Shown here: piece by piece, positions 32,734 through 41,925 of the stretch
Numbering within the stretch: the first letter of the stretch is position 1
How the letters are laid out: each line of letters begins with the position of its first letter
Assembly: GCF_003946395.1 (NCBI RefSeq)
Contig: NZ_RHNZ01000006.1
Location: 62,001 to 126,000, forward strand
From: Levilactobacillus fuyuanensis
GTDB lineage: Bacteria > Bacillota > Bacilli > Lactobacillales > Lactobacillaceae
DNA length: 64,000 nucleotides
Reading direction: 5' to 3'
Translations under genes and position numbers: made by a program
Notes under the pieces: model-generated
Seen by the model: only the letters and a program-made list of their open reading frames with translations
Told to the model about the DNA's origin: nothing
Databases searched by the model: none

Positions 32734-33798
32734 TTACATTTTTTCCAATCCTTGCCGTTGTTCCTCATCAATGATGTGGGTATATAGTCCGGTGGCACTG
32801 GTGGAATTCTGCCCCAATTGGGTGGCGACTAACTGTTCATTCTTGGTGGCCAAATAAAGCTTAGACGCTAACGTATGCCGTAGCTTATGTGGCGTCACGC
32901 GAACTTTGAAGGCCGATGAATACTTAGCTACCATTTTTTCAATCGAATTGGCCTGCATTCGCGATGCTTGGCCACGATAGCTCGTTAGAAAGAGAGCTCG
33001 GTCGGTATTGCTAGCATGATAAATTGCCGTTCGATTCTCAACGTAGTCTTGAATGTAGGGCAACGTCCAGGGGGCAATCGGGACGGTATCGCGCTGACCG
33101 CCCTTACGAACCACACCAATCGTTCCGGTTTTCAAATTGAGATGACGCAGATCGGCGTTGGCCGCTTCGGATACTCGAAGACCACTACCCAGCAAAAGAG
33201 CGTTGATGGCCAGGTCGCGTTGTTTATCACGGTGGAAGTAGCGCCGCTTTGCTGGTGACAGTTCGTTTTCGTACTTAGTCGCAATAAAATCTAAGTAATC
33301 GTGATCCGTATCGCCCAGCATCAACTTGGTTTTTATGTTGGCAGCTCGAGTCGCGTAAGTCTCGTTGGTCCGCACCAGAGCAATCTTATGCATGACGTTG
33401 CGGTCGAAATAAGCCTCACCGTGCTCGTCCTCAGTATCTTCGGTCAGATACTTGAAGAGTGACGAGAGGGCGTTTAGCGAGCGATTAATGGTTGGATGCG
33501 AGCGACTCCCAGGAGCTCCCGTGAGCTTCGTCTGATTTAGCAGGGCAGACTTATACAACTCGACGGTTTCCTTCTTTAACGTGGCGAGAGTCTGAATTTC
33601 AATGTCGGCGGGGTGGGTGGCGGACGTCAGTCCTTCAGCAATCAGCCAGTTGAAAAAGCGGCGAAACTCCGTCAGGTATTGGTACAGCGTTGCTGGTGAA
33701 AGGGGCACAGTCGCCTTGGCCTGATAGTATTCCTGAACGTACCAGGGTGCAACGGCTAACTCTTCATCAATCAGTTTTAAGTAATGTTGTTTTTCCAT
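32734..33798 (-). CDS. xerS: XerS-type tyrosine recombinase (chromosome dimer resolution)
   Basis: 354 residues from ATG 33798 (GGAGG upstream, long spacing), close to the 356 of lactococcal/streptococcal XerS; the frame opens to 33864. The N-terminal PWYVQEYYQAK and LSALSSLFKYLTEDTED match (here LNALSSLFKYL). The catalytic set is complete: Arg in LGSGLRVSEA, Lys in RKGGQRD, HKLRHT, and the nucleophile Tyr in GLYTHI. XerS acts alone at a dif site usually lying beside its own gene; a dif-like sequence lies 98 bases upstream. XerC is also encoded in this window. Confidence 0.93.
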   Translation of the reverse strand: MEKQHYLKLIDEELAVAPWYVQEYYQAKATVPLSPATLYQYLTEFRRFFNWLIAEGLTSATHPADIEIQTLATLKKETVELYKSALLNQTKLTGAPGSRSHPTINRSLNALSSLFKYLTEDTEDEHGEAYFDRNVMHKIALVRTNETYATRAANIKTKLMLGDTDHDYLDFIATKYENELSPAKRRYFHRDKQRDLAINALLLGSGLRVSEAANADLRHLNLKTGTIGVVRKGGQRDTVPIAPWTLPYIQDYVENRTAIYHASNTDRALFLTSYRGQASRMQANSIEKMVAKYSSAFKVRVTPHKLRHTLASKLYLATKNEQLVATQLGQNSTSATGLYTHIIDEEQRQGLEKM

Positions 33799-33895
33799 GG
33801 GTAAGTCAGCCTCCAAACGTATGTTCTCATTGGTAATGATACAGAGAAATTGGTCATTAAGCAAGCCCCCTGGCTAAAAAATTGCTAACTATTAT

Positions 33896-33926
33896 CTTTA
33901 AAATATTAGTTTTAATGAAAGTAGTC
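33896..33926. other. dif-like site A next to xerS
   Basis: A 26-base core starts CTTTA (33896) and ends GAAAG (33921), followed by TAGTC. Its right half, with TTTTAATGAAA, is close to what I recall of the streptococcal difSL right arm. The position just upstream of xerS is where difSL lies in lactococci. A second 26-base site of the same form lies at 34761. Confidence 0.5.
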
Positions 33927-34757
33927 ATTATTAGCGATTGGGGAGCCCCTGAGAGCTAACTATATTATAGCTGTCAGCAATGCTTGTAATCCTTGATAAA
34001 CCAGCGTTTTTTTGCAGCCTTTTATGTTGTTGTCGTATGGCTTTGCTCTGAATCAAATGCAGCAAATGAATTTCATTAATTAAGACCAGCACGGTACTCA
34101 GAACGCTACAAATACTGGTATATCAGCATTTTCAGGATATCACCAGTCTATAGATCTATAGAGAACGGTGTTTGAAATCCTGTGAGTTTGGTTGCATCAG
34201 TAACGCTGCACTTAATACGTGAGTTAAAATTCTAACAGCACTTATTGCGACAGATACTGTAAGATATATTGTCCAGCGATGCTTGGTTCACAAGCAATCA
34301 TAAGGCTCTTATATTGGACAACTTTGGACGTTGATTCTAAGCAAGCGTTCAGACTTTAGATGAACACCTCATCATTAGAATGCAGCAGAATACGTCTCAA
34401 ATTGTAGGTGTTTCGGCAGCAATCAACGGTAATGCCGTTTAAATAATAGCTGGTCTTTAATTAGGTGATTTTAGGCTAGCTAACTACAGCTTATAATTAA
34501 ACGACTGCAACTGATGTCTTGATGATTGAAATGACATTAGTAATTGTCATGTTGCTAGGAGAAAGTCAAATGATTTTGATTCGCATGTCAATTAAAATAT
34601 GAGTAAGAAATTCTTCCTGAACAAATTTAGTTATTGGTGAATTTTTCTGTAGCATCTCAATGTGCGACGAATCAGTAAAACACAGCACAAAGTTATATAG
34701 ATGGATCAGAGACGACAGGGTATTGGCTAAACCTACTAAAATATGCGTCTTAGTTCT
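33927..34757. other. Non-coding, structure-rich AT-rich stretch between two dif-like sites
   Basis: About 830 bases with no ORF of 60 codons on either strand. It holds several inverted repeats: a hairpin at 34114-34147 (11-bp stem, one bulge), a perfect 16-bp palindrome at 34147-34162, a three-way-junction-like set at 34269-34322 (outer TTGTCCA/TGGACAA enclosing GCTTG/CAAGC and ATAAG/CTTAT hairpins), AACGG/CCGTT at 34425-34439, TTTAATTA/TAATTAAA near 34456-34500 and ATGACA/TGTCAT at 34530-34549. GC content is visibly below that of its surroundings. Confidence 0.6.
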
Positions 34758-34791
34758 CTACTTTACATAATATATATTATCGAAAGTAGTC
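34758..34791. other. dif-like site B
   Basis: CTACTTT-AC-ATAATATATATTAT-CG-AAAGTAG forms a 32-base dyad with two mismatched pairs (34758-34789). The 26-base core CTTTA...GAAAG (34761-34786) plus TAGTC repeats the outline and right end of site A in direct orientation, 865 bases away. Confidence 0.5.
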
Positions 34792-34804
34792 TTAAAAGCT
34801 AAAA

Positions 34805-34848
34805 ATAAAGGCTCCCTCCAACTTTTCTGGATTTGGCCTTTACTTCTG
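34805..34848 (-). terminator. Terminator of the NUDIX gene
   Basis: On the minus strand AAAGGC and TCCAG pair with the downstream GGA and GCCTTT segments, followed by ATTTTT. Confidence 0.75.
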
Positions 34849-34850
34849 AT

Positions 34851-35300
34851 CTATAACTTTTGTGTGTTTCGTAATTGTGTTAAAACACGTTTTGTAATTG
34901 GCGTTAACGTTGCTGGTAACTTTGCTAATGGGAAAAATTTGGCTGCACTGGTCTCGTCTTGATCTGCACGGAGCTCGCCAGACACCGTCAGTTGATAAAC
35001 CGTGGTGACTGAATCAATCTGGTCACCATTGGGATACGTGTATTGCATGCCAGCACCGCTGACGACCGTCAAAAGTTTTGGCTGCTGACCGATCAACCCA
35101 GTTTCTTCACGTAACTCACGAATCGCTGTCGTTTGTAAATTCTCAGCCAATTCCTTAGAACCCGCTGGTAAACCCCAAAGTAAGTTATCGGTTCGTTTTA
35201 CCAGCAAGAGTTGCTGATGTCTGAGCACGACCGCTGCAGCACCGACCACAATTAACGGCTGTGGTCCGATCAATTCACGTAAATTCAAAACGTAACCCAT
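34851..35300 (-). CDS. NUDIX hydrolase
   Basis: 149 residues with a complete Nudix box, G-x5-E-x7-REL-REETGL, seen as GSKELAENLQTTAIRELREE. WGLPAGSKE leads into it. Such enzymes hydrolyse nucleoside diphosphates linked to other groups; the substrate is not indicated. The segment SGAGMQYTYPNGDQIDS follows the box. Single gene; its terminator lies next to dif-like site B. Confidence 0.9.
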   Translation of the reverse strand: MGYVLNLRELIGPQPLIVVGAAAVVLRHQQLLLVKRTDNLLWGLPAGSKELAENLQTTAIRELREETGLIGQQPKLLTVVSGAGMQYTYPNGDQIDSVTTVYQLTVSGELRADQDETSAAKFFPLAKLPATLTPITKRVLTQLRNTQKL

Positions 35301-35346
35301 AAGCTAACCACCGTCCTTAGGCTAATTGTAACGCATAACGGAACAG

Positions 35347-35871
35347 TTAGTCTTGCCAATTTTTCGCGATAAACGCCTGACGGCCGCCCATTTCTTCAAT
35401 CTGATAGCGGAATGGATTCTTGCGGTAGAAATCTTGGTGCTCGTCCTCAGCGGGATAAAATGGTTGGGCATCCTCAATGCTGGTCACGATTGGCTCGTCA
35501 AATTGCCCACTAGCTGCCAGTTTTTCCTTAGATGCTGTCGCAATCTGACGTTGGGCGGGACTATTGACGAAGATGACTGGGCGATAGCTGTCGCCACGGT
35601 CCTGAAATTGGCCACTAGCGTCGGTTGGGTCGGTTTGCCGCCAGTAAATGTCGACCAGTTCTGCGTAGCTGATTACAGTTGGATCAAACGTGATTTGTAC
35701 AGCCTCCGTGTGACCAGTAGTATGACTGGCCACCTCAGCGTACGTCGGATTCACGGTATGACCGCCGGTGTAGCCGGAAATCACTGACTGAATGCCTGGC
35801 TGGGTGTCAAATGGTTGAACCATACACCAGAAGCAACCGCCGGCAAAAATTGCCGTTTCTGTCTGTGACAT
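35347..35871 (-). CDS. msrA: Peptide methionine-S-sulfoxide reductase A
   Basis: 174 residues. The catalytic motif [11 protein letters not shown] is present, as are [16 protein letters not shown] and [10 protein letters not shown]-type surroundings ([14 protein letters not shown]). The enzyme reduces the S-epimer of methionine sulfoxide in proteins and free methionine. It follows msrB by 12 bases on the same strand with an AGGAGG site, so both are made together. A resolving Cys near the C-terminus is not evident. Confidence 0.96.
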   Translation of the reverse strand: MSQTETAIFAGGCFWCMVQPFDTQPGIQSVISGYTGGHTVNPTYAEVASHTTGHTEAVQITFDPTVISYAELVDIYWRQTDPTDASGQFQDRGDSYRPVIFVNSPAQRQIATASKEKLAASGQFDEPIVTSIEDAQPFYPAEDEHQDFYRKNPFRYQIEEMGGRQAFIAKNWQD

Positions 35872-35883
35872 GGGTGTACCTCC

Positions 35884-36333
35884 TTATTTTGTGTCTGGAA
35901 ATAGCTGTTGGAAATCGTGATAACCGCTTTCCTCGAGTTGATTGGCAGGGATAAACTTGAGCGCCGCTGAGTTGATACAGTAGCGCAAGCCCCCCGCTTC
36001 CTGTGGGCCATCGTTGAAGACGTGGCCGAGGTGGGACTTAGCATCGCTGCTGCGAACCTCTTGTCGAACCATGCCAAATGAATGATCGGTGTTTTCCTTG
36101 ACGTTCGCGGTATCGATTGGCTTGGTAAAGGAAGGCCAGCCGCAGCCCGCGTCATACTTATCGGTCGAACTAAACAAAGGTTGGCCACTGACCACGTCCA
36201 CGTAAATGCCAGGTTCATAGAAAGCATCATACTTACCGGTAAACGCGGGCTCCGTTGCGGCGTTCTGCGTCACGGCGTATTCTTCCGCAGTCAAACGCGC
36301 CTTTAAATCTGCCTGAGAGTCTTCTTGTTTCAT
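35884..36333 (-). CDS. msrB: Peptide methionine-R-sulfoxide reductase B
   Basis: 149 residues. The catalytic Cys is in [11 protein letters not shown], and [14 protein letters not shown] carries the second conserved Cys. [11 protein letters not shown] is the core His motif. The two CxxC zinc pairs of many MsrB proteins are absent, which is common in lactobacilli. First gene of the msrB-msrA operon, with GGAGGAATCTG before ATG 36333. Confidence 0.96.
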   Translation of the reverse strand: MKQEDSQADLKARLTAEEYAVTQNAATEPAFTGKYDAFYEPGIYVDVVSGQPLFSSTDKYDAGCGWPSFTKPIDTANVKENTDHSFGMVRQEVRSSDAKSHLGHVFNDGPQEAGGLRYCINSAALKFIPANQLEESGYHDFQQLFPDTK

Positions 36334-36519
36334 TCAGATTCCTCCAATCAATTGTGCACAACTTTTTTTGCTTAGTCTTAGTTTACGACTCTTTGGTCAA
36401 AAGGCAATTAATTTGCCTAACTGTCATTGCTTTTTGACTACGATGAGTCATACACTAGGCTTGCTCATTTCGCTTAACTGGATCAGAGATTTAGTTGCTC
36501 AGCTATTTAGTGGTCAATT

Positions 36520-36553
36520 TAAAAAGCGCCGGCCCAGAAATGAGTCGACGCTT
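36520..36553 (-). terminator. Terminator of the matrixin-like gene
   Basis: AAGCGTCG pairs with CGGCGCTT on the minus strand (one mismatch), followed by T5. Confidence 0.75.
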
Positions 36554-36579
36554 GTCTTCTATTCTACTTATCAAGCTGG

Positions 36580-37170
36580 CTAGCTTGCTGCTTGCCCAGC
36601 CGGTGTTTGGTAACGTGCCTTGACGCCATCGATATCAACCTGTTGAATGCCGACCGACCGATTCTCATAGTACATGACACTGTGTTTCGATGGGTTGTGG
36701 GCGAGCCCCATGGCGAGCCCCATGGCGTGACCCAGTTCGTGTTCAGCCACGTGGGTGTCATCTGACCGAGAATAACCGTAATTATGAAGTAGTTCTGGGT
36801 TTAACTCGGAGTTGATCTTGAACAAGTAATCATGCCGGGCCCAGAACTCCGTTAACCCAACATCCTTCCCCAATTGCTGCGACTCGCTTGGCGTTGCCGT
36901 TGTCAGCTTGATTTGGGCTGATTTCGCGGAAGCAAGCTTGAACGTAAAGGCTCCGGTCTTGTTCCACGCCCGGATAGCCGAACGCCAAATCCGTTGATAG
37001 TAAGCCGATTTGGTGGTAATTGCATAGGTTGCATGATTTGTGACAAACCTTTCAGGTCCAAACGGTGTTGTGGACGCTGCCAACGCCACAGCACCACCGA
37101 TTTGGCTGACAAAAAGACCAATCGTAACCACGACCATCACGATTTTTCGATACCAAGCACTTCTTGTCAT
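36580..37170 (-). CDS. Secreted matrixin-type metalloprotease with a duplicated zinc-site segment
   Basis: 196 residues. A signal peptide with helix VMVVVTIGLFVSQIGGAVAL ends near AAS. The zinc region reads HELGHAMGLAMGLAHN instead of the family's HExxHxxGxxH, so four residues (GLAM) are duplicated before the third His. The cause is a 12-base tandem duplication at 36701-36724. The downstream SVMYYE Met-turn is normal (SVMY). Matrixin-like peptidases of lactobacilli are extracellular. Zinc binding may be impaired by the insertion. GAGAGGGA precedes ATG 37170. Confidence 0.9.
   Translation of the reverse strand: MTRSAWYRKIVMVVVTIGLFVSQIGGAVALAASTTPFGPERFVTNHATYAITTKSAYYQRIWRSAIRAWNKTGAFTFKLASAKSAQIKLTTATPSESQQLGKDVGLTEFWARHDYLFKINSELNPELLHNYGYSRSDDTHVAEHELGHAMGLAMGLAHNPSKHSVMYYENRSVGIQQVDIDGVKARYQTPAGQAAS
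36701..36724. repeat. Perfect 12-base tandem duplication in the protease gene
   Basis: GCGAGCCCCATG occurs twice in direct succession (36701-36712, 36713-36724). It adds four in-frame codons inside the zinc-binding motif. Confidence 0.95.
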
Positions 37171-37255
37171 GCAAAGTTCCCTCTCTCTTACAGGGAATAT
37201 GCCTGACGGCTACCATCGGCCCGTATTATATGCGGGTTGCCTAAAAGTTGCGACA

Positions 37256-37294
37256 AAAACGCTCCTCGAAGAGTAAATTTCTTCGGGGAGCGTT
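37256..37294. terminator. Terminator of ppaC
   Basis: 14-bp stem AACGCTCCTCGAAG/CTTCGGGGAGCGTT (37258-37271/37281-37294), with a T-run on the minus strand (A's at 37255-37259). Confidence 0.88.
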
Positions 37295-37318
37295 CCAATT
37301 TATTGTAAATTTACCGAA

Positions 37319-38248
37319 TTAAGCGTTGAAGGCGTCGGTCAATGGCGGCACAACTTGCTTCTTCCGGGAAACCACACCAGGCAAGCTGGCACGGTTGTTT
37401 TCAAGTTTAGCGTTGAAGGCTTTTTCAACGACATCCTTAGGCTCACCGGCAACGATGAGTTCGGAGTCACTGTTCAAGACGTTGGTTGCTAAGGTAATGA
37501 ATAAGTCATAACCATCAGCGGCAATTTCAGCGTTCATTTCCTTTTCCAAGCCAGCTTGGCGGGAAATAACGTCGTCTAAGTCAACCGTGTTGATTTGGCC
37601 GATTCGAACGTTGTGACCGTTCATTTCGAAGGACTTGGCATCGCCATCGATCAATTCCTTATCGCTCTTAGCGGCCAGGTTAGTCCCAGCCTTTAACATC
37701 GCGATACCATAGCTTTGAACGTCGACATCAGCGATTTCAGCCAAGGCACGAACGGCTTCGCGATCCTTGTCCGTCGTGGTTGGGGATTGTAATAACAGCG
37801 TGTCGGAGATGATGGCAGAAAGCATCAAGCCGGCCAACTTAGCTGGAATTTCAATCTTGGATTCGTCGAACATTTCAGTCAAAATGGTGCTGACACAACC
37901 CACTGGTTCTGCCCGGTAGTACAAGGGAGAGTCCGTGTGGAAGTTAGCAATCCGGTGATGGTCAACGACGAAGGTTACTTGAACCTTGTCTAAATCACTC
38001 ACACTTTGTTGGGCTTCGTTGTGGTCCACCAACATAACTTGGTCAACTTCGTTTGAAACCGTCTTAACGACCCGTGGTGCTGGTTCGTCGAAGTGGTTCA
38101 ACACGTAGTTAGTTTCCATGTTAGGTTCGCCCAAGGCAACGGCTTCAACATCGTAACCGCGTTGCGTTTGGTAGTAGGCAAAAGCCTTGGCAGCCACAAT
38201 AGCATCCGTATCAGGATTTTGGTGACCGAAAATTAATGCTTTACTCAT
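37319..38248 (-). CDS. ppaC: Manganese-dependent inorganic pyrophosphatase (family II, DHH)
   Basis: 309 residues, the normal length. The DHH-family metal motifs are visible: [11 protein letters not shown] at the N-terminus, MLVDHNE, and [11 protein letters not shown]. The C-terminal DHHA2 domain ends with [14 protein letters not shown], which carries the phosphate-binding SRKKQ motif. It hydrolyses pyrophosphate from biosynthesis. Single gene with its own terminator downstream. Confidence 0.96.
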   Translation of the reverse strand: MSKALIFGHQNPDTDAIVAAKAFAYYQTQRGYDVEAVALGEPNMETNYVLNHFDEPAPRVVKTVSNEVDQVMLVDHNEAQQSVSDLDKVQVTFVVDHHRIANFHTDSPLYYRAEPVGCVSTILTEMFDESKIEIPAKLAGLMLSAIISDTLLLQSPTTTDKDREAVRALAEIADVDVQSYGIAMLKAGTNLAAKSDKELIDGDAKSFEMNGHNVRIGQINTVDLDDVISRQAGLEKEMNAEIAADGYDLFITLATNVLNSDSELIVAGEPKDVVEKAFNAKLENNRASLPGVVSRKKQVVPPLTDAFNA

Positions 38249-38289
38249 TGGTAAAAAACTCCCTTAATCAATAAATTTTTTGTTTAAAT

Positions 38290-39249
38290 TTACTTGTTAC
38301 GCAATTGTTTGAGGCGCGAAATGTAATCGTCGGCATGCAAGTACCGGTCAAACTGCGCGAGAAAGTGGCTGATCCGCGGAATTTCCGCCTTGCCCTTGCG
38401 GAAAACAAAGGCTAAATCGAAGCGAATATTGGGATCAAAGTGCGCCGTCCAGGTCTCTGGCAGGTCATCCTGACCGACCATAAACGAGTTAGGCAACGCC
38501 GTCGATGCACCCGTCTGCATTGAAAAATGCAGGAGTTGTGTTGGTGTCGTGAAATTGGCAACGCCTTTGGGAAAATCAGCCAATTGATTCTTATAGGCTT
38601 CATGAATCGTCTGATTCAGGTAGTAGCCATCTGGATACATGGCCCACACATTAGCCGTGGTGTCCTTGAACTTGATTCGGTGTTTCTTGGCTAGTTGTTC
38701 ATCGTGATGGATAAACAACAGGTCATCCGAAATGATTTTCTTGGACTCGTACGGCTTCCAATTCTTGATGGAATCGTCGGGCAAGTACATGATAGCTAAG
38801 TCAATCTTGTTATTTTCCAACCGTTCCCAAATTTCCTTCCGGGTTAACATGTGGAAGGAAATTTTGAGTTCGGGATTGCTTTGGTAAGACAGGATGGCAA
38901 AGTCTTCAAAAACGGCATCCTCGACCGAAGCCAAGAGGCCAATATTAATTTCCCCCTGAGTGGCACTGGTGGATTGTTGAATCTCATCCGTTGCCTGGTT
39001 CAGGATGGCGTAAATCTTGTGCGTGGCATCCAACATGGTGTAGCCAGCGTCTGACAACCGGAGCTTTTTCCCGACTGAGTAGAAGAGCGGTGCCCCCACC
39101 GTTCGTTCTAGCTTCTTAATCTGTTGGGTCAAAGCTGGTTGGGTAATCCCCAAAATTTGAGCAGCCTGCGTATAATTCATGGTTTCTGCGAGTTGCAGAA
39201 AATACGTCAGGGTTTTAGAAGAAAAGATGCTTTCTTGTTTCGTCTTCAT
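38290..39249 (-). CDS. LysR-family transcriptional regulator
   Basis: 319 residues. The HTH is TLTYFLQLAETMNYTQAAQI with ITQPALTQQIKKLERTVGAPLF, and a periplasmic-binding-like effector domain follows from about residue 95. In overall sequence it resembles CpsY/CysL-type LysR proteins. No divergent target gene is adjacent: the next gene on the other side is parC. It sits 41 bases upstream of ppaC on the same strand, so it could be co-transcribed with ppaC. Ligand unknown. Confidence 0.9.
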   Translation of the reverse strand: MKTKQESIFSSKTLTYFLQLAETMNYTQAAQILGITQPALTQQIKKLERTVGAPLFYSVGKKLRLSDAGYTMLDATHKIYAILNQATDEIQQSTSATQGEINIGLLASVEDAVFEDFAILSYQSNPELKISFHMLTRKEIWERLENNKIDLAIMYLPDDSIKNWKPYESKKIISDDLLFIHHDEQLAKKHRIKFKDTTANVWAMYPDGYYLNQTIHEAYKNQLADFPKGVANFTTPTQLLHFSMQTGASTALPNSFMVGQDDLPETWTAHFDPNIRFDLAFVFRKGKAEIPRISHFLAQFDRYLHADDYISRLKQLRNK

Positions 39250-39454
39250 CCGCGTTTACTCCTTATGACTGGCGTGACGAACCGTCTAGCCGACAACTAC
39301 GTCAGCCTAATAGTAACTATTAATCTCTATAATAGGCTGTTTTGGATGAAAGCGCAACGATTACCGCTTGCGAATCCCCTTACAGCCGATTGAGAGGAAT
39401 TAAACACTACCAACATAATGGCAGTAGCTCGCGAATTGTCCGGTAAACTTGTTG

Positions 39455-41902
39455 TTAATCCAGCACCAATTCAGCCGGTTTAACGCGTAGTGAAACGGGG
39501 GTCCCTTCCACATCGGTGTCGACCACGAATGATCCGTTGGAATAGCGACCACTCAGTGGATGTTCCATCGGTAAGACATCGTGGGTACGCTCACGACTGG
39601 TCATGATTTCCAACGGCGGGTTGCCGGCCGGAATCGTCATAAAGTCGACGACTCGGTGCGGATCGCGCTTCAACTCACGGAGCACAATGACCCCACGACG
39701 GGCTCGGCTTGTCACGGAAATTTCCTTCATCGCTAGGCGCTTAAAGCCCCCACGCTGGGTAATCAACGCAATCGTGTCGTTATCGGCAACCAAGGCCAGG
39801 TTAACGACCTCGTCATCATCGCGCAGATCCATAGCCCGAACCCCAGTGGTCCGAGCACCGTTGATTGAAACTTCATCAACGGTATAACGAAGAGCGTAAC
39901 CATTCTTCGAAATCAGCAAAATCCCCTTATCAACGGGTTCCGTCAGGTATTTCACCTGAACAACTCGCGCGTCATCGTGCTTGAGCTTCTCGTAAACCGC
40001 AGCGCGACTCTTGTAGGTTCGACCAGGCGTCAGGTCACTGAAGGCCGTCTGCTTGATGTAACCATCGCTCGTCGCAATTAAGAAGCGTCCCGGTTCCTTC
40101 AGCGTCTTAAAGGCAAAGGTGGCAACAATTTCTTCATCGCTAGCTAAGCCGATCGTTTGCGAAATATGTTCACCGGTTTCCTTCCACTTCACATCGCTGA
40201 TCTCATGGACAGGTCGGTAAATCAAGTTACCCTTGCTGGTAAACATCATGAGGTGGTCTAACGTGCTGAGTTTTTCCATGAAGATTGGGTAATCCTCATC
40301 CTTTAGTCCGTTGTCCTCAGGGTCCGAAGCCGTGTAGGACCGGACGCCGGAGCGCTTCAGGTAACCGTCGTGACTAACTAATACGACGACATCTTCATTA
40401 GCAACCGTCACTGTCGTCTTGATCTTCAGGTCTTCGATCTTATCCTGAATCTCGGTCCGACGTGGGTTCCGATAGTTCTTGGCAACGTCCTTCAACTCTT
40501 TACGTAAAACCGCGTTAAGGGTCTTAGGTTCGGCCAAGATTTTGTGGTCCTGTTCAATGGCTGCGGATAACTTATCCGATTCAGCTTGGAGCTGGGTCAC
40601 ATCGGTGTTGGTCAACCGATACAGTTGCAAGGCTACAATGGCGTCCGCTTGCTTTTCAGAAAAGTCGTAGGCACTGACCAGATTATCTCGCGCATCACGC
40701 CGGTCCTTGCTGGCCCGGATGGTCGCGATGACTTGATCCAGAATGGACAGCGCTTTGATCAGCCCAGTAACGATGTGTTGTCGATCCAAGGCCTTTTGTA
40801 GCTCGTACTTAGTCCGCTTCGTAATCACGTCGCGTTGGTGTTCCAAGTAAGCCGTCAGAATCGTTTTGAGACCCACGTGTTCTGGCCGCATGTGATTGAT
40901 CGCAACCATATTGAAGTTGTAGGTGATTTGTAATTCTGTATTTTTAAATAAGTAGTTCAGAACCCCTTGAGCATCGGCATCACGCTTCAGTTCAATGGCA
41001 ATTCGTAACCCGTCCCGGTCAGTTTCGTCTCGGACTTCTGCGAGGCCTTCGACCTTTTTGTTGAGGCGGATTTCATCGATCTTTTTGACCAGTTGAGCCT
41101 TGTTTACTTCGTAAGGGATTTCGGTCACAATGATCTGACTCTTGCTCCCCCGTAAAGGCTCGATGGATGTCTTGGAACGGACAACAACGCGACCACGACC
41201 GGTCTCGTAGGCCTTAACGATGCCGTCCTTACCTTGAATGATTCCACCAGTAGGGAAATCGGGTCCCTGAACGAACGACATGAGTTCTTCCAATGTCGCC
41301 TTAGGATGACTTAACAGGTAGACCAGAGCGTCCACGACTTCGCCCAAGTTATGCGGTGGAATATCCGTGGCGTAACCGGCTGAAATCCCGGTAGAACCGT
41401 TGACCAGTAAATTAGGAAAACGAGCGGGTAAGACGGTTGGCTCGTACTCGGTATCATCAAAGTTGAGCACCATTTCAACCGTGTCCTTATCGATATCCCG
41501 TAACATTTCACCGGCTAATTTGCTCAGCCGGGCTTCGGTATACCGCATGGCAGCGGCCGGATCACCGTCCATTGACCCGTTGTTCCCGTGCATCTCAACG
41601 AGGGGTTCGCGGACCTTCCAGTCCTGACTCATCCGCGTTAATGCTTCGTAAATTGAGCTATCACCATGGGGGTGAAAATTACCCATGACGTTTCCGACCG
41701 ACTTGGCAGACTTCCGGAAGCCCTTGTCGTAGGTGTTGCCGTCCTTGTTCATGGCAAATAAAATTCGCCGTTGAACGGGCTTGAGACCATCACGAATATC
41801 TGGCAATGCCCGTTCTTGAATGATGGACTTGGAATACCGGCCGAACCGGTCACCCATCACTTCTTCCAAAGTTAATTCTTGAATGTTTTGTCCTTCACTC
41901 AC
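39455..41902 (-). CDS. parC: DNA topoisomerase IV subunit A
   Basis: 815 residues. The winged-helix/toprim-docking segment MGNFHPHGDSSIYEALTRMS includes the quinolone region with wild-type Ser and Glu, and AAMRYTEARLS holds the catalytic Tyr. Four to six beta-pinwheel blades make up the C-terminal part. VREPLVEMHGNNGSMDGD and the ParC-type KSAKSVGNVMGNF separate it from GyrA. ParC2ParE2 decatenates daughter chromosomes. It follows parE by 23 bases. Confidence 0.96.
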   Translation of the reverse strand: MSEGQNIQELTLEEVMGDRFGRYSKSIIQERALPDIRDGLKPVQRRILFAMNKDGNTYDKGFRKSAKSVGNVMGNFHPHGDSSIYEALTRMSQDWKVREPLVEMHGNNGSMDGDPAAAMRYTEARLSKLAGEMLRDIDKDTVEMVLNFDDTEYEPTVLPARFPNLLVNGSTGISAGYATDIPPHNLGEVVDALVYLLSHPKATLEELMSFVQGPDFPTGGIIQGKDGIVKAYETGRGRVVVRSKTSIEPLRGSKSQIIVTEIPYEVNKAQLVKKIDEIRLNKKVEGLAEVRDETDRDGLRIAIELKRDADAQGVLNYLFKNTELQITYNFNMVAINHMRPEHVGLKTILTAYLEHQRDVITKRTKYELQKALDRQHIVTGLIKALSILDQVIATIRASKDRRDARDNLVSAYDFSEKQADAIVALQLYRLTNTDVTQLQAESDKLSAAIEQDHKILAEPKTLNAVLRKELKDVAKNYRNPRRTEIQDKIEDLKIKTTVTVANEDVVVLVSHDGYLKRSGVRSYTASDPEDNGLKDEDYPIFMEKLSTLDHLMMFTSKGNLIYRPVHEISDVKWKETGEHISQTIGLASDEEIVATFAFKTLKEPGRFLIATSDGYIKQTAFSDLTPGRTYKSRAAVYEKLKHDDARVVQVKYLTEPVDKGILLISKNGYALRYTVDEVSINGARTTGVRAMDLRDDDEVVNLALVADNDTIALITQRGGFKRLAMKEISVTSRARRGVIVLRELKRDPHRVVDFMTIPAGNPPLEIMTSRERTHDVLPMEHPLSGRYSNGSFVVDTDVEGTPVSLRVKPAELVLD

Positions 41903-41925
41903 GAAAGTTGTGCTCCTTTCACCGG

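Noticed and set aside
34269-34322. tRNA-like fold in the non-coding cassette
   Set aside because: There is no acceptor stem with CCA-proximal pairing, anticodon loop or T-loop consensus; only a three-way-junction outline.
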